The notes: a model not told the origin generated them from the letters alone. A stretch of DNA of 29,832 nt from DATKQI01 sp035532755 (GCA_035532755.1 DATKQI010000159.1:1-29832), one strand, 5' to 3'. Numbered from the stretch's first letter, positions 1-7,823 are shown. Numbers and translations are program-made.

Positions 1-108
1 TTCAACGCGACCGTTGTCGCCATGGTGCACCAGCACGCGGCGGCCCTCGCGGCGGCGAAGGGGGCGGGGATCAAGCTCGCGGCGGCCCGGCTTGGAGTTG
101 TGCACTGA
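1..108 (+). CDS. nuoM: NADH-quinone oxidoreductase subunit M, 3' end only
   Basis: This is the last 35 codons of a gene that begins before the window, ending in TGA at 106-108. The visible tail is short and alanine-rich and starts with FNATVVAMVHQHAAAL. It shows no diagnostic motif. I assign it by position: nuoM normally precedes nuoN, and the nuoN ATG at 108 overlaps this stop by one base, as expected within a nuo operon. The alphaproteobacterial NuoM C-terminus usually ends in a similar soluble Ala/His-rich stretch (family knowledge). NuoM is one of the antiporter-like membrane subunits of complex I. The identity is likely but rests mainly on context. Confidence 0.72.
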   Translation, partial: FNATVVAMVHQHAAALAAAKGAGIKLAAARLGVVH

Positions 109-1529
109 TGAACTGGACACTCGCCCTGCCCGAGATCGTGCTGTCGCTGTGCGGCATGGGCATCCTGGTCGTCGGCGTGCTGCGCAAGGCGGAATCCACC
201 CAGCTTTGCACCATGCTCACCCTCGGCGCCTTCCTGATCGCAGCACTTCTGGTGGTTTCGGCGGCTACCGGCGCCGCCTATCACGGCCTGTTCGTGTCGG
301 ATCCATTCAGCGGTTTCGCCCAGGTGTTGATACTGGCCGCCGCGGCCCTGGTCCTCGTGATGTCGCTGGACTTCAACGCGCGCGAAGGCCTCGCCCGGTT
401 CGAATTCCCGGTGCTGGTGCTGTTCTCCGTCGTCGGCATGATGATCATGGTCTCGGCCGGCAATCTGATGACGCTGTATCTCGGCCTGGAACTGCAATCG
501 CTCGCGCTGTACGTGCTCACCGCGTTCGCGCGCGACAACCTGCGCTCGTCCGAGGCGGGGCTGAAATATTTCGTTCTGGGGGCGCTGGCGGCCGGTCTGA
601 TGCTCTATGGCATCTCGCTGGTTTATGGTTTCTCGGGCGGCACCGGCTTCGTGCATCTCACGCATGCGCTGGCCGGCCCGCATGTCTCGCCGGGCCTCAT
701 CGTCGGCGTGGTGTTCGTCCTCGCCGGACTGGTGTTCAAGGTCTCCGCGGTGCCGTTCCATATGTGGACGCCGGATGTGTACGAGGGCGCGCCCACCCCG
801 GTCACCGCCTTCCTGGGCACCGCGCCGAAGGTGGCGGCGATGGCACTGATCCTGCGCACGATGCTCTCGCCGTTCGGGCACATCCAGCCGCAATGGCAGT
901 TGCTGATCGAGATCGTCTCGATCGCCTCGATGATCCTGGGGGCGCTGGCCGCGATCGGGCAGACCAACATCAAGCGGCTGATGGCCTATTCCTCGATCGG
1001 CCACATGGGCTACGCGCTGATCGGGCTCGCTGCCGGCACCATGTCGGGGGTGCGCGGCACGCTCGTCTATCTCGTCGTCTATGTGTTCATGAACATCGGC
1101 ACCTTCGCGGTCATCATCGCCATGCGCCGCCGGGGCCGTGCGCTCGACAAGATCTCGGACCTCGCCGGGCTTGCCCGCACCGATCCGGCGCTGGCGCTGG
1201 TGATGGCGGTGTTCATGTTCAGCATGGCCGGCATCCCGCCGATGTCCGGCTTCTTCGGCAAGCTGTATATTTTCCTGGCGGCGGTGCAGAGCGGACTATG
1301 GACGCTCGCCGTCGTCGGCGTGCTCACCTCGGTGGTGGGGGCGTTCTATTACATCCGCATCATCTGGGTGATGTATTTCACGGATTCGGTCGAAGAAGCG
1401 TTCGACACGCGGGCACCCTCGCTCTCGGTCGTGGCGGCCGCTGCGGGCCTGTTCACCACCTTCTTCTTCCTGCTGCCCGCGCCGATCGTCGATGCGGCAC
1501 AGATAGCGGCAAAGGTTCTGCTGGGGTGA
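108..1529 (+). CDS. nuoN: NADH-quinone oxidoreductase subunit N
   Basis: NuoN is an antiporter-like, proton-pumping membrane subunit of respiratory complex I. The 473-residue product matches the usual family length and is almost entirely hydrophobic helices, consistent with about 14 membrane segments. Recognisable family stretches are LELQSLALYVLTAF near residue 125, with the conserved helix glutamate, then GLKYFVLGA, FKVSAVPFHMWTPDVYEGAPTP near 210-232, and QTNIKRLMAYSSIGHMGY near 285-302, where the lysine lies in the proton channel. The ATG overlaps the nuoM stop by one base. The stop at 1527-1529 is shared with the GTG start of birA (GTGA), so translation of the three genes is probably coupled. 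Nothing looks truncated. Confidence 0.97.
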   Translation: MNWTLALPEIVLSLCGMGILVVGVLRKAESTQLCTMLTLGAFLIAALLVVSAATGAAYHGLFVSDPFSGFAQVLILAAAALVLVMSLDFNAREGLARFEFPVLVLFSVVGMMIMVSAGNLMTLYLGLELQSLALYVLTAFARDNLRSSEAGLKYFVLGALAAGLMLYGISLVYGFSGGTGFVHLTHALAGPHVSPGLIVGVVFVLAGLVFKVSAVPFHMWTPDVYEGAPTPVTAFLGTAPKVAAMALILRTMLSPFGHIQPQWQLLIEIVSIASMILGALAAIGQTNIKRLMAYSSIGHMGYALIGLAAGTMSGVRGTLVYLVVYVFMNIGTFAVIIAMRRRGRALDKISDLAGLARTDPALALVMAVFMFSMAGIPPMSGFFGKLYIFLAAVQSGLWTLAVVGVLTSVVGAFYYIRIIWVMYFTDSVEEAFDTRAPSLSVVAAAAGLFTTFFFLLPAPIVDAAQIAAKVLLG

Positions 1530-2299
1530 ACGCGGCGCCGGCGGCCCCGGGCGAAGCCGGCGTGCATTGGCGGCAGACATCCCATGCCAGCCTGCCGTCC
1601 ACCTCCGATCTGTGCATCTCGCTGGCACGGGCCGGGGAACCGGCCGGGCTTGCGGTGCTGGCACGGCATCAGACCGGCGCGCGCGGCACCCGCGGCCGGT
1701 CCTGGGAATCGATGGACGGCAACCTGTTCCTCTCGGTGCTGCTGCGTCCCGGCACGCCGGCACAGGCCGCCGGGCATTGGGCGCTGCTCGCCGGCGTGGC
1801 ATTGATCGAGGCACTGGGAACCTGGCTGCCCGATCCGGCGATCCTCACGCTGAAATGGCCGAACGATCTGCTGCTGCGGGGCGCGAAGCTCGCCGGCATC
1901 CTGATCGACAGTGCGCTCGATCCGCAGGGCCGGATCGATTGGCTGGTGTTGGGCTTCGGCGCCAATCTCGCCGTCGCGCCGGCAGTGCCGGGCCGCATCA
2001 CCGCAGCGCTGGCCGAGGCAGGCATTGCGCCACCGGCGCCGGAAGCCGTGGCGGCGGCGCTGCTGGACCGGCTGGCCCATTGGCAGCGTGTGTCTCAGAT
2101 CGCGGGTTTCGCGCCGGTCCGCTCCGCCTGGCTCGCACGTGCCCATTCGCCTGGAAGCCTGCTCAGCCTGCGCCAGGGCGATGCGATGGTCAGCGGCCGG
2201 TTCGTCGGCCTGTCAGACCAGGGCGGGCTGCTGCTGCAAATCGCCGACAATATCCGCGAATTCGTGACCGGCGAAATCCTTCAGGCGGAACAGGACTGA
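1526..2299 (+). CDS. birA: Biotin--[acetyl-CoA-carboxylase] ligase (monofunctional, no repressor domain)
   Basis: The enzyme activates biotin with ATP and attaches it to the biotin-carrier lysine of carboxylases such as acetyl-CoA carboxylase. From GTG 1526 the product is 257 residues. The biotinyl-AMP loop is GARGTRGRSW at about residues 51-60, and the catalytic KWPNDLLL starts at lysine 110. GFGANL follows, then a small C-terminal SH3-like domain ending FVTGEIL. There is no N-terminal winged helix, so it cannot act as a BirA-type repressor; this is the usual alphaproteobacterial form. I chose GTG 1526 because it overlaps the nuoN stop by four bases. GTG 1562 is a possible shorter start. The reading frame stays open far upstream, but that part is only the shadow of nuoN. 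Confidence 0.93.
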   Translation: MNAAPAAPGEAGVHWRQTSHASLPSTSDLCISLARAGEPAGLAVLARHQTGARGTRGRSWESMDGNLFLSVLLRPGTPAQAAGHWALLAGVALIEALGTWLPDPAILTLKWPNDLLLRGAKLAGILIDSALDPQGRIDWLVLGFGANLAVAPAVPGRITAALAEAGIAPPAPEAVAAALLDRLAHWQRVSQIAGFAPVRSAWLARAHSPGSLLSLRQGDAMVSGRFVGLSDQGGLLLQIADNIREFVTGEILQAEQD

Positions 2300-2303
2300 A
2301 GCC

Positions 2304-3113
2304 ATGCTGCTGGTGATCGACGCGGGCAACACCAACATCGTCTTTGCCGTGCATGACGGGGATGGCTGGCGCGGCACCTGGCGCGTGGCCACCAACGCCC
2401 AGCGCACGTCAGACGAGTACGGCGTGTGGCTGCTGTCCCTGCTCACCCATGTCGGCCTGAAGCCGGCCGCGATCGATCGTGCGGTGATCGGCACCGTGGT
2501 GCCCGCCGCTCTGTACCATTTGCGCCGCCTGTGCCGGGACTGGTTCCAGGTTGAACCCCTGATCGCCCGGGCCGCGCTGGATTGGGGTTTCGAGATCAAG
2601 GTGGACAACCCGGACGAGGTGGGGGCGGACCGTCTGCTGAACGCGCTCGCCGCACATCAGCGCTATCGCGGCCCGTTGATGGTGATCGATTTCGGAACCG
2701 CCACCACATTCGATGTCGTGGACGACCAGGGTTCCTATATAGGGGGGGTGATCGCACCCGGCATCAACCTGTCGATCGAGGCGCTGCATCAGGCGGCGGC
2801 CCGGCTGCCGCGCATCGGCATCGGTCGGCCGCAGGCGGTGATTGGCCGCTCGACCGTGCCGGCGATGCAATCGGGCGTGTACTGGGGCTATGTCGGTCTG
2901 GTCGAGGGGCTGGTGTCGCGCATCCAGGGGGAATACGGCGGGAAGATGAAGGTGATCGCCACCGGCGGCCTCGCCCCGCTGTTCGCCGAAGGCATCACCC
3001 TGATCGAGAAGATCGACCCGGACCTCACGCTCGCGGGCTTGCACATGCTGGCCGGGCGCAACCCCGCCCCCGTTTTGCCCAAGGATTGGACCCGCCTCGC
3101 GGGCAGCGAATGA
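2304..3113 (+). CDS. coaX: Type III pantothenate kinase
   Basis: CoaX phosphorylates pantothenate with ATP, the first committed step of coenzyme A synthesis, and belongs to the ASKHA kinase fold. The 269-residue product has the family landmarks: DAGNTN at residues 6-11 (phosphate loop), GADR at 107-110, DFGTATTFD at 129-137 and GGVIAPG at 147-153. The length is normal. It starts four bases after birA, with AGGA in the birA tail as ribosome binding site. The neighbourhood birA-coaX-rnj is common in alphaproteobacteria and links two cofactor genes. The stop TGA at 3111-3113 overlaps a small in-frame ATG described separately. Confidence 0.96.
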   Translation: MLLVIDAGNTNIVFAVHDGDGWRGTWRVATNAQRTSDEYGVWLLSLLTHVGLKPAAIDRAVIGTVVPAALYHLRRLCRDWFQVEPLIARAALDWGFEIKVDNPDEVGADRLLNALAAHQRYRGPLMVIDFGTATTFDVVDDQGSYIGGVIAPGINLSIEALHQAAARLPRIGIGRPQAVIGRSTVPAMQSGVYWGYVGLVEGLVSRIQGEYGGKMKVIATGGLAPLFAEGITLIEKIDPDLTLAGLHMLAGRNPAPVLPKDWTRLAGSE

Positions 3114-3148
3114 TCGACACCTCCAACACTCCACACGAAGGCGACTGA
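3110..3148 (+). other. 12-codon mini-ORF bridging coaX and rnj
   Basis: An ATG at 3110 overlaps the coaX stop (ATGA) and opens a reading frame of 12 codons, MIDTSNTPHEGD. It ends in TGA at 3146-3148, directly against the rnj ATG at 3149 (TGAATG). It is in the same frame as rnj, so only this one TGA separates it from the RNase J coding sequence. The rnj ribosome binding site (GAAGGCGA) lies inside it. This could be a translational-coupling leader that hands ribosomes from coaX to rnj. It could also simply be the spacer, since an ATGA junction arises easily. Confidence 0.3.
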
Positions 3149-4801
3149 ATGAACCCGATGAACGGCGATCTGGCCTTCCTGCCCCTGGGCGGGACGGGCG
3201 AGATCGGCATGAACCTGAACCTGTACCGCTGCAACGGCGCCTGGCTCGCCGTCGATTGCGGCATCGGCTTCGGCGGCCCGGATTACCCCGAGGTGGATAT
3301 CATGGTCCCCGATGCCGGCTTCATCGCCGGCAAGCGGGACCGGCTGCGCGGCCTCGTCATCACCCACGCGCACGAGGACCATCTGGGCGCGGTTGTCTGG
3401 CTGTGGCCGCAACTGCGCTGCCCCGTGTATGCCACACCGTTCGCTGCCGCGGTCCTGCGTCGCAAACTGGCCGAGGCCGGGCTGCTGCGGGAGGTGAAGC
3501 TGCACGTGGTGCAGCCCGGCGGCTCGATCGACCTCGCACCATTCGACCTGCGCTTCATCCCGGTGGCCCATTCGATCCCGGAGGCGCAGGCGCTCGTCAT
3601 CCGCACGCCGTACGGCATCGTCCTGCACACAGGGGATTGGAAGCTCGACCCCCACCCCCTGATCGGCGCGCCGACCAACGAGGCAGCCTTCGCCGCGCTG
3701 GGCGCGGAGGGCGTGCTGGCGATGGTGTGCGATTCCACCAACGCGATGGTCGAAGGCCATTCGGGCTCGGAGGCCGAGGTGCGGCGCAGCCTGGCAGCCC
3801 TGGTGCGCGGCATCACCGGCCGCGTCGTCATCACCTGCTTCGCGAGCAACGTGGCGCGCGTCGAATCGATCGCGCTCGCCGCGTCCGAGGCCGGGCGCAG
3901 CGTGGCCCTGGTCGGCCGGTCCTTGCGCAACATCGAGGCGGCGGCGCGCGAATGCGGCTATCTGAAGGGCATCACGCCCTTCCTGTCGGAGGATGAGGCG
4001 AACGAGGTCGCCGACGAGAACATCCTGCTCATCGCCACCGGCAGCCAGGGGGAGCCGCGCAGCGCGCTGGCCCGCATCGCCGCCGACAGCCACCAGAACA
4101 TCGCGTTGGGCGAGGGCGACACCGTCATCTTCAGCAGCCGGATGATCCCGGGGAACGAACGGGCGATCGGTTCCGTGCAGGACAATCTGGTCCGCCGCGG
4201 CGTGGAGGTGATGACCGACGAGGATCACATGGTCCATGTCTCCGGCCATCCGGCGCGGGATGAATTGCGCCGGCTGTACAAGCTGGTGCGGCCGCGCCAC
4301 GCGGTGCCGGTGCATGGCGAATGGCGGCACCTGTCCGCCCATGCCGGCCTCGCGCAGGAGGCGGGCGCGCAGACCGTTCTGCTGGAGGATGGCGATATCC
4401 TGAGCCTCGCCCCCGGCGTGCCCGAAGTGATCGACGCCGCGCCGGTCGGCCGTCTCGCGGTGGATGGCAACCGCCTCGTGCCGCTTACCGGCGGGGTGAT
4501 GGCCGCGCGGCGGCGGATGATGTTCAACGGCGTTGTGATCGGCAGCCTTGTGGTCGATGCCGATGGCCGGATGCGCGGGGCGGCCCGCGTCAGCGCGCCC
4601 GGCCTGTTCGAGGCGGACGATCCGGAGGCCACGGCGCTCGCAACCGAATTCGCCGCCGCGGTGGCCGATCTGCCTGCCCCGTTGCGCCGGGATGACGGGG
4701 CGCTGGCCGATTCGGCGCGCGCCTCGCTCCGCCGGGCCGTGGGCAGGCGGCTGCAGAAGCGGCCGCTGGTGGATGTGCACCTGATCCGGGTTCCCGTGTG
4801 A
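3149..4801 (+). CDS. rnj: Ribonuclease J
   Basis: RNase J is a metallo-beta-lactamase/beta-CASP enzyme with 5'-3' exonuclease and endonuclease activity in RNA maturation and decay. The 550-residue product has the family opening LPLGGTGEIGMN (11-22) and the zinc motif HAHEDH at 73-78. Further metal ligands are His 141 in PVAHSIPEA and the HTGDWK block at 160-165. Later come the DSTNA motif, the beta-CASP segment FSSRMIPGNE and the histidine block VSGHPARDEL. Length and domain order are normal for the alphaproteobacterial form. Having both RNase J (here) and RNase E (at the right end) is usual in alphaproteobacteria. The stop TGA overlaps the next gene's ATG by one base. Confidence 0.95.
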   Translation: MNPMNGDLAFLPLGGTGEIGMNLNLYRCNGAWLAVDCGIGFGGPDYPEVDIMVPDAGFIAGKRDRLRGLVITHAHEDHLGAVVWLWPQLRCPVYATPFAAAVLRRKLAEAGLLREVKLHVVQPGGSIDLAPFDLRFIPVAHSIPEAQALVIRTPYGIVLHTGDWKLDPHPLIGAPTNEAAFAALGAEGVLAMVCDSTNAMVEGHSGSEAEVRRSLAALVRGITGRVVITCFASNVARVESIALAASEAGRSVALVGRSLRNIEAAARECGYLKGITPFLSEDEANEVADENILLIATGSQGEPRSALARIAADSHQNIALGEGDTVIFSSRMIPGNERAIGSVQDNLVRRGVEVMTDEDHMVHVSGHPARDELRRLYKLVRPRHAVPVHGEWRHLSAHAGLAQEAGAQTVLLEDGDILSLAPGVPEVIDAAPVGRLAVDGNRLVPLTGGVMAARRRMMFNGVVIGSLVVDADGRMRGAARVSAPGLFEADDPEATALATEFAAAVADLPAPLRRDDGALADSARASLRRAVGRRLQKRPLVDVHLIRVPV

Positions 4802-5061
4802 TGAGCTGGTTCACCGGCGTGGTGGTGTATCTGCTCACGTGGTGGGTGCTGCTGTTCGCGGTGCTGCCGTTCGGCACGCACCCGGTCGAGAACGCCGATG
4901 ATGTTTCCGGCTGGCGCGGCGCCCCGCAACACCCGCGCATGGGGCGCAAGGTGCTGATGACATCGCTGGTGGCCGCCGTTGTCTGGCTCGGCATTTACGC
5001 GCTGATGACGAGCGGTTGGCTCAGCTTTCGGCATGGCTGGCTGGCGATGCACGATCATTGA
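4801..5061 (+). CDS. DUF1467 family small membrane protein
   Basis: This is an 86-residue protein with two membrane segments, at about residues 4-22 and 53-72. Between them lies the soluble loop with FGTHPVENADDVSGWRGAP that is typical of DUF1467. The function of the family is unknown. Members are short inner-membrane proteins found next to rnj/proS in many alphaproteobacteria, and this context is the main clue. I use ATG 4801, which overlaps the rnj stop (TGATG). A GTG one codon earlier (4798) is also possible. It appears to be the last gene of the nuo-rnj transcription unit, since terminator-like structures follow. Confidence 0.88.
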   Translation: MSWFTGVVVYLLTWWVLLFAVLPFGTHPVENADDVSGWRGAPQHPRMGRKVLMTSLVAAVVWLGIYALMTSGWLSFRHGWLAMHDH

Positions 5062-5086
5062 GCAGATATGCGATAGCGAAGGCAAC

Positions 5087-5115
5087 ATGCCGAAAGCGTA
5101 GGCATTTTCTGCTTA
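5087..5115 (+). terminator. Weak intrinsic terminator after the nuo-rnj-DUF1467 unit
   Basis: The arms ATGCC (5087-5091) and GGCAT (5101-5105) can pair across a 9-nt loop and are followed by TTTTCTGCTT. The stem is only five base pairs, so termination would be partial. It sits 26 nt after the DUF1467 stop, where an operon end is expected. Confidence 0.4.
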
Positions 5116-5172
5116 AAACGCACAAAAAACCCCTCAGCCCATCCATTTTTCGATGGACCGGCCGAGATCTCG

Positions 5173-5178
5173 TAATCA
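5173..5178 (+). promoter_or_regulatory. Possible -10 element of the candidate small RNA
   Basis: TAATCA at 5173-5178 is a fair -10 hexamer (TATAAT). It would place the transcription start at about 5185, exactly where the first stem of the candidate small RNA begins. The matching -35 (TCGATG, 5150-5155) is poor. A 10-bp palindrome CGAGATCTCG (5163-5172) lies directly upstream and could bind a regulator. The evidence is positional only. Confidence 0.25.
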
Positions 5179-5184
5179 TCATGG

Positions 5185-5276
5185 ACGGGTGGATGAGGTT
5201 GGTTCCTCATCCTGCCGTGTGACTGGCGTTTCCTCCCTAAACTTGGCCCGTCGCGCTTCTGCGCGCGGGCCTTTTT
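5185..5276 (+). ncRNA. Candidate trans-acting small RNA with an exposed anti-Shine-Dalgarno CCTCCC motif
   Basis: About 92 nt with three clear parts. First is a hairpin: ACGG (5185-5188) and GGATGAGG (5191-5198) pair with CCTCATCC (5205-5212) and CCGT (5215-5218), around a TTGGTT loop and a symmetric GT/TG interior loop. Second is an unpaired stretch, 5219-5244, holding TTTCCTCCCTAAACTT with CCTCCC at 5232-5237. Third is a strong intrinsic terminator. Hairpin, exposed CCUCC-type motif, terminator is the architecture of alphaproteobacterial sRNAs that block ribosome binding sites, such as the CcsR-type and other CUCCUCCC-motif RNAs (family knowledge). I infer a post-transcriptional repressor. 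No open reading frame explains this conserved-looking structure. It could instead be the 3' UTR of the DUF1467 transcript. Confidence 0.5.
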
Positions 5277-5280
5277 TCTT
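5245..5280 (+). terminator. Strong intrinsic terminator
   Basis: GGCCCG(T)CGCGC at 5245-5256 pairs with GCGCGCGGGCC at 5261-5271 across a TTCT loop, with a single bulged T. A run of six T and a further CTTT follow. It ends the candidate small RNA and isolates the upstream operon from the acyltransferase gene, which begins 34 nt later. Confidence 0.85.
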
Positions 5281-5313
5281 TACGCGCGGTCCATCTTTCT
5301 GTCACGTGCTTTC

Positions 5314-6441
5314 GTGCGCGTGAGAACAGGAATCGATGGCTTTATTGCGTTGCAGCAAGCTGCGGCGCAGCAAAATTTTACATCCCTGACCAGGATAAGC
5401 GCCACCCCGAGCCGCATCGCCGATCTCACCTGCTGCCGCGCGCTCTTCGCCGCCTGGGTGTTCGCCTACCACCTTAATCTGCACGCGCGGTTTGCCTCCG
5501 CGCTGGGCATGGTCGCGCCGCTCGTCACACGCGGCTATCTGGGCGTGGACGGATTCTTCGTGCTGTCCGGCCTCATTCTCGCGCATGCGCACCGGGATCT
5601 GGGGCTGGCGCCGTCAGTCGCGATGCGTTTCTGGCTGCGGCGGCTGGTGCGCATCTATCCGGTGCACCTGGCGATGATCGGGCTCCTGGCGGTGCTGCTG
5701 CTCTGCGGCCTCGCTCTGGGCCATCCGCCACGGCAGCCGCAGCGGTTCGGCCTGGGCGAGCTGGCCCGCCATCTGCTGCTGGTGCAAGGCTGGGGGGTGA
5801 GCGACCGCTGGGCGTGGAATTATCCGTCCTGGTCGATCAGCACGGAATGGGCCGGGTATCTGGCGTTTCCGCTGCTTTGGGCGATGCTGCGGCGCACGCC
5901 GGCCGGCCTTGCCGCGCTGCTGCCGCCGGTGGCGCTGGCGGCTCTGCTCGCGGTCGATCTGCGCTCCGGCGCGGGGCTGAATCTCACCTTCCAGGGCGCG
6001 CTGCTGCGCTTCTTCCCGGAATTCCTGGCCGGCATGGCGATCACTCGCCTGATCGGCCCGCACGCGCACGCCGGCCGGAGCAGGGGGCTCGCCGCCGGGG
6101 GCCTCGTGCTGGCGGTGATGGCCTGCATGGCGCGGCAGGATGCGCTGGCGGTCGCCGGGCTGTGGCTGTTCCTCGCCGGCCTGCGCTGCGCCGCCGCCCA
6201 CCCATTGCTCGCGCCCATCCCCGGCCTTGCCTGGCTCGGCCGGCTCTCCTACGCGTTTTACATGAGCTTCGCGATCGTCGAGATGATCGCGGCCGCGGCT
6301 TGGCGCGGCCTCGGCATCGCCCCGTCCGCCGCACCGCTGCCCTATGTCGCGGCCTCCACCGCCGCCACGCTGGCGCTGGCCTTAGCGATCCATCGTCTGA
6401 TCGAACGCCCCGCCATCCGCCGCTTCTCTCCGGCGGTTTGA
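5314..6441 (+). CDS. Acyltransferase family 3 membrane protein
   Basis: This is an integral membrane O-acyltransferase of the Acyltransferase_3 family, which acylates sugars, lipids or glycans of the envelope; the substrate cannot be read from sequence. The product is up to 375 residues with about ten membrane segments. Family signs are the opening RIADLTCCRALFAAWVFAYH with the conserved His 53, YLGVDGFFVLSGLIL near 73-87, RRLVRIYPVH, and WSISTEWAGYLAFPLL. The start is uncertain. GTG 5314, GTG 5320 and TTG 5350 are all in frame, none has a good ribosome binding site, and the conserved region begins near residue 34. It has its own promoter region after the strong terminator. No polysaccharide genes are nearby to suggest a pathway. 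Confidence 0.88.
   Translation: MRVRTGIDGFIALQQAAAQQNFTSLTRISATPSRIADLTCCRALFAAWVFAYHLNLHARFASALGMVAPLVTRGYLGVDGFFVLSGLILAHAHRDLGLAPSVAMRFWLRRLVRIYPVHLAMIGLLAVLLLCGLALGHPPRQPQRFGLGELARHLLLVQGWGVSDRWAWNYPSWSISTEWAGYLAFPLLWAMLRRTPAGLAALLPPVALAALLAVDLRSGAGLNLTFQGALLRFFPEFLAGMAITRLIGPHAHAGRSRGLAAGGLVLAVMACMARQDALAVAGLWLFLAGLRCAAAHPLLAPIPGLAWLGRLSYAFYMSFAIVEMIAAAAWRGLGIAPSAAPLPYVAASTAATLALALAIHRLIERPAIRRFSPAV
5336..5389 (+). other. Possible 17-codon upstream ORF overlapping the acyltransferase start region
   Basis: ATG 5336 is preceded by CAGGA at proper spacing, a better ribosome binding site than any acyltransferase start candidate has. It opens a 17-codon frame (MALLRCSKLRRSKILHP) ending in TGA at 5387-5389. 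It is out of frame with the acyltransferase. It may be a translated leader that moderates the downstream gene, or chance. Confidence 0.2.
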
Positions 6442-6512
6442 TCCGGGCGGCTCCCGCCTGTAGGGTCCGCCGCCATCCGCCTGCCCAATCCTCCACCGCA
6501 CATGAGAGTCCG

Positions 6513-7823
6513 ATGCGCCTGTCCCGCAGTCTGGTGCCGACCCTGAAGGAAAACCCCGCCGAGGCGCAGATCGTCTCGCACCGGCTGATGCTCCGCGCGG
6601 GCCTGGTGCGCCAGACCGCGGCCGGCATCTACGCCTGGCTGCCGGCCGGCCTGCGCGTGCTGAACAACATCGCCGACATCATCCGTGCCGAGCAGGATGC
6701 GATCGGCGCGCAGGAACTGCTCATGCCCACCATCCAGCCCGCCGAGCTGTGGCAGCAGAGCGGCCGGTATGAGGACTACGGCAAGGAGATGCTACGCATC
6801 ACCGACCGGCACGACCGCGCGCTGCTCTACGGCCCGACCAACGAGGAGATGATCACCGACCTGTTCCGCCAGTCCGTCCGCAGCTACCGAGAGCTGCCGC
6901 AGATGGCCTACCACATCCAGTGGAAGTTCCGCGACGAGGTGCGCCCCCGCTTCGGCGTGATGCGCGGTCGCGAATTCCTGATGAAGGATGCCTACAGCTT
7001 CGATCTTGATTACGCGGGCGCCGTGGTCAGCTATCGCAAGATGATGCTGGCCTACATGCGCACCTTCAAGCGCCTGGGCGTGCAGGCGATCCCGATGCTG
7101 GCCGATACCGGCCCGATCGGCGGCAATCTCAGCCACGAATTCATCATTCTCGCCCCCACCGGCGAAAGCCAGGTGTTCTACGATTCCGCGTTCGAGGAGA
7201 TCGACTATGGCGCGGGCAATTTCAATGCGCAGTCCGAGGCCGACCTCGCCCGCTTCTACGAGCAGATGACGACGAATTACGCCGCCACCGACGAAAAGCA
7301 CAACGAAGCCGCCTGGGCGAAGATCGATCCCGCCCGCCGGCGCGAGGGGCGGGGCATCGAGGTCGGCCACATCTTCTATTTCGGCTCCAAGTACAGCAAG
7401 ACCATGGGCTTCTCCATCGCCGGGGCGGACGGCAGGCCGGTGATGCCGGAGGGGGGCAGCTACGGCATCGGCGTCAGCCGCATGGTGGGCGCGCTGATCG
7501 AGGCGCATCACGACGAGGCCGGCATCATCTGGCCGGACAGCGTTGCGCCGTTCAGGGCCGCGATCCTGAACCTCAAGCAGGGCGATGCCGCATGCGATGC
7601 GCTGTGCGAGGAGCTTTACGGAAAGCTCGCCCCGCATGCGCTGTATGACGATCGTGCCGAACGCGCCGGCGTGAAATTCGCGGATGCGGACCTGATGGGC
7701 CATCCCTGGCAGGTCGTCGTCGGCCCGCGCGGGGCCGCCTCCGGCATGGTGGAGCTGAAGCGCCGTGACAGCGGGGAGCGCGGCGAGGTCACGCCCGGCG
7801 TGGCCATCGGGCGCATCCTCTGA
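6513..7823 (+). CDS. proS: Proline--tRNA ligase (short form without editing insertion)
   Basis: ProS charges tRNA-Pro with proline and is a class II aminoacyl-tRNA synthetase. From ATG 6513 the product is 436 residues. It opens MRLSRSLVPTLKENPAEAQ and has motif 2 around RFGVMRGREFLMKDAYSFD and motif 3 in SYGIGVSRMVGALIE. A C-terminal anticodon-binding domain ends in ELKRRDSGE. The long editing (INS) domain of E. coli ProRS is absent, as in other alphaproteobacterial short ProRS, so Ala-tRNA-Pro proofreading must come from a trans factor such as a ProX/YbaK-type protein (family knowledge). The stop overlaps the next start by one base (TGATG), which couples it to the lol genes. Confidence 0.97.
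   Translation: MRLSRSLVPTLKENPAEAQIVSHRLMLRAGLVRQTAAGIYAWLPAGLRVLNNIADIIRAEQDAIGAQELLMPTIQPAELWQQSGRYEDYGKEMLRITDRHDRALLYGPTNEEMITDLFRQSVRSYRELPQMAYHIQWKFRDEVRPRFGVMRGREFLMKDAYSFDLDYAGAVVSYRKMMLAYMRTFKRLGVQAIPMLADTGPIGGNLSHEFIILAPTGESQVFYDSAFEEIDYGAGNFNAQSEADLARFYEQMTTNYAATDEKHNEAAWAKIDPARRREGRGIEVGHIFYFGSKYSKTMGFSIAGADGRPVMPEGGSYGIGVSRMVGALIEAHHDEAGIIWPDSVAPFRAAILNLKQGDAACDALCEELYGKLAPHALYDDRAERAGVKFADADLMGHPWQVVVGPRGAASGMVELKRRDSGERGEVTPGVAIGRIL

Noticed and set aside
14..1525. Long upstream extension of the birA frame
   Set aside because: It lies within nuoN in another frame and reads as arginine-rich noise. The ligase domain begins only after 1526.
2888..4780. 630-codon open frame on minus opposite rnj
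   Set aside because: His/Arg-rich shadow translation; RNase J on plus has every expected motif.
5016..5222. 68-codon plus-strand frame over the DUF1467 end and the sRNA region
   Set aside because: It starts inside DUF1467 out of frame and ends in the hairpin; RNA structure explains the sequence better.
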